A stretch of 6,827 nt of DNA, from contig JALOPA010000100.1 in the NCBI GenBank assembly GCA_025454125.1, positions 1 to 6,827 of the forward strand, given 5' to 3'. This DNA is from Thermodesulfobacteriota bacterium. GTDB lineage: Bacteria; Desulfobacterota; DSM-4660; Desulfatiglandales; HGW-15. This document shows positions 5,516-6,827 of the stretch, in pieces (the first letter of the stretch is position 1; every line of letters starts with the position of its first letter). Below the pieces are notes generated by a model that was given only the letters and a program-made list of their open reading frames with translations, searched no databases and was not told where the DNA came from. Position numbers and translations under genes: made by a program.

Positions 5516-6298
5516 CTAAATCAATTCCCAATCAATGGCTTCCGCGTCGAAGACCGGCCCTTCTTTACAGACATACCAGTAGCTCCTGCCTGAGGCCGCA
5601 GACGCCTTCACCGCACACCCCTGACAAGCCCCGAGTCCGCACGCCATGCGCGCTTCCAGGGAAACCTGGCAGGGGACTTTCAGCGTCCTCGCGATCTCCG
5701 CCACTCTCTTGAGCATCGGCTTCGGACCGCAGGCATAGACCATCCTGCCTTCCGCATTCTTGCGCAGGGCTGCATCGAGGAGATCGGTCACAGGTCCGCA
5801 ATGGCCTTTGGTTCCGTCATCCGTGGCTACCGCGAATCCCCTTTCTTCGCCGGTGATCTCTCGTGGGGGAATAATGTCCTTGGCCGACCGAAACCCCGTC
5901 ATCAACGTGAGATCCTGATTCTGGCGACCTTGTGCGAGAAAAACAAGAGGGGCGATGCCGATCCCTCCTCCGACCAGCAGGCGGCTGACGCGCTCGTCCG
6001 GCAAGGCGAAGCTTTTCCCCAACGGCCCGAGAACCCACACTCTCTCCCCTTGCCTCAACTCCGTCATCAGGCCCGTCCCCTTGCCGACAACGCGGTAAAG
6101 CACCAGAAAGAGATCCTCCTTGACCCCGCATATGGAGAAGGGTCGCCTCAAAAGAGGGTCAAGCCCGGACCGGACTCTTATCATCACAAACTGTCCCGGC
6201 TTCGCTGCTTGCGCGATCTTCGCAGAACGCAAGGCCATGAGCCAGGTGTCATGGGTAAGGCGCCCGTTGGACACGATTTCGGTGAGGAGCTCAAACAT
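5516..6298 (-). CDS. pyrK: Dihydroorotate dehydrogenase electron transfer subunit PyrK
   Basis: Iron-sulfur flavoprotein partner of PyrD. It takes electrons from the PyrD FMN through a [2Fe-2S] cluster and FAD and reduces NAD+. The 260-residue product has a ferredoxin-reductase-like layout: FAD-binding RRPFS (51-55), the GKGT loop (73-76), nucleotide-binding GGGIGIAP (110-117), YACGPKPML (188-196), then the cluster cysteines C220, C225, C228 and C244 in the pattern CGLGACQGC followed by YVC. All four ligands are present. Length is normal for the family. The order pyrK then pyrD on the same strand is common for class 1B enzymes. The start ATG has no good ribosome binding site (TTGGAC lies close upstream). 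It is likely the first gene of a two-gene transcript. Confidence 0.95.
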   Translation of the reverse strand: MFELLTEIVSNGRLTHDTWLMALRSAKIAQAAKPGQFVMIRVRSGLDPLLRRPFSICGVKEDLFLVLYRVVGKGTGLMTELRQGERVWVLGPLGKSFALPDERVSRLLVGGGIGIAPLVFLAQGRQNQDLTLMTGFRSAKDIIPPREITGEERGFAVATDDGTKGHCGPVTDLLDAALRKNAEGRMVYACGPKPMLKRVAEIARTLKVPCQVSLEARMACGLGACQGCAVKASAASGRSYWYVCKEGPVFDAEAIDWELI

Positions 6299-6318
6299 GA
6301 GTCCAAGATACCCTATTA

Positions 6319-6347
6319 CGGATAGCGAAACAACTGCTGAATTTCAA
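6319..6347 (-). promoter_or_regulatory. Weak sigma70-like promoter candidate for pyrK-pyrD
   Basis: On the minus strand TTGAAA (6347-6342) is followed after 17 bases by TATCCG (6324-6319). The -35 box matches consensus at five of six positions; the -10 box only at the first three. Transcription would start about 14 bases before the pyrK ATG. The spacing is good but the -10 box is poor, so this is only a candidate. Confidence 0.25.
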
Positions 6348-6367
6348 AACCGAGCGGTGCCCTTTCT

Positions 6368-6394
6368 GTCATTCCGGTGAAAACCGGAATCCAG
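6368..6394. repeat. REP-like unit, left-hand orientation, CCGG type
   Basis: A 27-base unit beginning GTCATTCCGG and ending ATCCAG, with the hairpin ATTCCGGT/ACCGGAAT (6371-6378 with 6383-6390) and a GAAA tetraloop. It matches the left half of the element in the pyrK-pyrD gap almost base for base. Its natural right-hand partner is not adjacent; the nearest of the same type is at 6643-6669. Confidence 0.8.
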
Positions 6395-6470
6395 CCTAGC
6401 CGCTGGCTGCTGAGGCGGCCAGTCTGATCGTGCAGGAAACTTGAAGGCTTCTAAAGAAGCCCGCGAGCTC

Positions 6471-6565
6471 GTCACTCCCGCGAATGAAGCCTGTCCCCGC
6501 GCAGGCGGGGAGCGGGAGTCCAGAGCACTGAGGAAAGACTGGATTCCCGCCTTCGCGGGAATGAC
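6471..6565. repeat. REP-like inverted pair, GCGGG type, with an extra hairpin in the left unit
   Basis: The right unit (6539-6565) is standard, with hairpin ATTCCCGC/GCGGGAAT (6543-6550 with 6555-6562). The left unit (6471-6523) has matching ends and the stem ACTCCCGC/GCGGGAGT (6474-6481 with 6512-6519). Its loop, however, is enlarged to about 30 bases and holds a second hairpin TCCCCGC/GCGGGGA (6494-6500 with 6505-6511). The units are 15 bases apart, nearly the same as the 14-base spacer in the pyrK-pyrD element. Confidence 0.8.
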
Positions 6566-6642
6566 ACAACAGATGCCTGTTGACTCTCAAAAGGGTGCAA
6601 GCTTCATCCAAGGAAGTTGAGAATCTCAACCGCGTGATTCAC

Positions 6643-6669
6643 CTGGACTCCGGCTTTCGCCGGAGCGAC
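6643..6669. repeat. REP-like unit, right-hand orientation, CCGG type
   Basis: A 27-base unit beginning CTGGACTCCGG and ending GAGCGAC, with hairpin CTCCGGC/GCCGGAG (6648-6654 with 6659-6665). No left-hand unit adjoins it. Type and orientation make it the natural partner of the lone left unit at 6368-6394, with the complete GCGGG-type pair lying between them. Confidence 0.78.
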
Positions 6670-6704
6670 GGCTTTTCCAGAATCTATCGCCCTGACGGAT
6701 GAGA

Positions 6705-6827
6705 GGGTTGTTTCTTGAGGGCCTCAGAACCTGGCACCTCCTTGTGGGTAAGACCTGTTTTGACAACGCTCCTGGGTGGGTTTATAAGGAGGGCCAAAAA
6801 GCCTCCTCGGGGTAACACGACTATGCT
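6705..6827 (-). ncRNA. ssrS: Possible 6S RNA (SsrS), 3' part; 5' end outside window
   Basis: The right edge has no open frame but looks like structured RNA on the minus strand. Reading from 6827 down there is GTTACCCCGA, then a hairpin AGGAGG/CCTCCT (6807-6802 with 6792-6787), then CTTATAAACCCACC, and a 3' arm with CAGGTTCTGAGGCCCTC. This order resembles the apical stem, central bubble and closing-stem 3' arm of 6S RNA, which binds sigma70 RNA polymerase by mimicking an open promoter. The match rests on my recollection of deltaproteobacterial 6S sequences, not on an alignment. The closing stem cannot be tested because its 5' arm is beyond the window. The 3' end is approximate, and no clear terminator follows before the REP-like unit. 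Confidence 0.45.

Larger units (their letters stand above)
6299..6704. other. Gene-free stretch with nested palindromes and small hairpins
   Basis: I see no credible coding region here. Besides the REP-like units listed separately, it has small perfect hairpins: GGCTTC/GAAGCC (6446-6451 with 6456-6461, loop TAAA), CAACAG/CTGTTG (6567-6572 with 6577-6582, loop ATGC) and GTTGAG/CTCAAC (6616-6621 with 6625-6630, loop AAT). The only reading frame of note (minus strand, 6396-6629) is a translation of the REP-like repeats. Confidence 0.6.

Noticed and set aside
5801..6325. Plus-strand frame opposite pyrK
   Set aside because: Antisense of pyrK, which has all FAD, NAD and iron-sulfur motifs; no domain in the antisense product.
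6396..6629. Minus-strand frame of 77 codons upstream of pyrK
   Set aside because: Contains CHSREGGNP, another translation of the REP-like repeat; no ribosome binding site or domain supports it.
6368..6669. Insertion sequence, considered because of terminal inverted repeats
   Set aside because: No transposase frame and no clear target duplication; the arms are self-palindromic, as in REP-type repeats.

Overview
The window looks like a piece of a moderately GC-rich Gram-negative chromosome. The most likely source is an anaerobic member of the former Deltaproteobacteria (Desulfobacterota, a sulfate reducer or syntroph). This is inferred from the pairing of Liv-type ABC transporter genes with a long-chain acyl-CoA synthetase, the two-subunit NAD-linked dihydroorotate dehydrogenase, and the heptad-type and REP-like intergenic repeats. 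No phylogenetic marker was tested.

Layout, left to right. Positions 1-4162 (+) hold an apparent operon: the 3' end of a Liv-type periplasmic binding protein gene (livK-like), both ABC ATPases (livG and livF, overlapping by 23 bases), and an AMP-forming acyl-CoA synthetase of about 600 residues. Permease genes are not in view and probably lie upstream. Positions 4163-4408 separate the convergent gene sets and carry a mosaic of degenerate 7-base repeats. Positions 4409-6298 (-) hold pyrK followed by pyrD, which together make class 1B dihydroorotate dehydrogenase for pyrimidine synthesis. A REP-like inverted pair lies between the two genes. Positions 6299-6827 contain no convincing protein gene. 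They carry nested REP-like palindromes, several small hairpins and, at the right edge, what may be the 3' part of a 6S RNA on the minus strand.

How the genes work together. The binding protein would capture a small organic ligand in the periplasm and the two ATPases would power its import. The linked ligase would activate an imported or derived carboxylic acid to its CoA thioester. PyrD oxidises dihydroorotate to orotate, and PyrK passes the electrons to NAD+.

All protein genes belong to well-known families, and I found no defence system, CRISPR array or mobile-element gene. The most unusual content is non-coding. Period-7 repeat tracts of several unrelated motifs sit directly at the 3' ends of genes, and one of them supplies the last codons of pyrD. 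REP-like elements appear to be nested inside one another upstream of pyrK.
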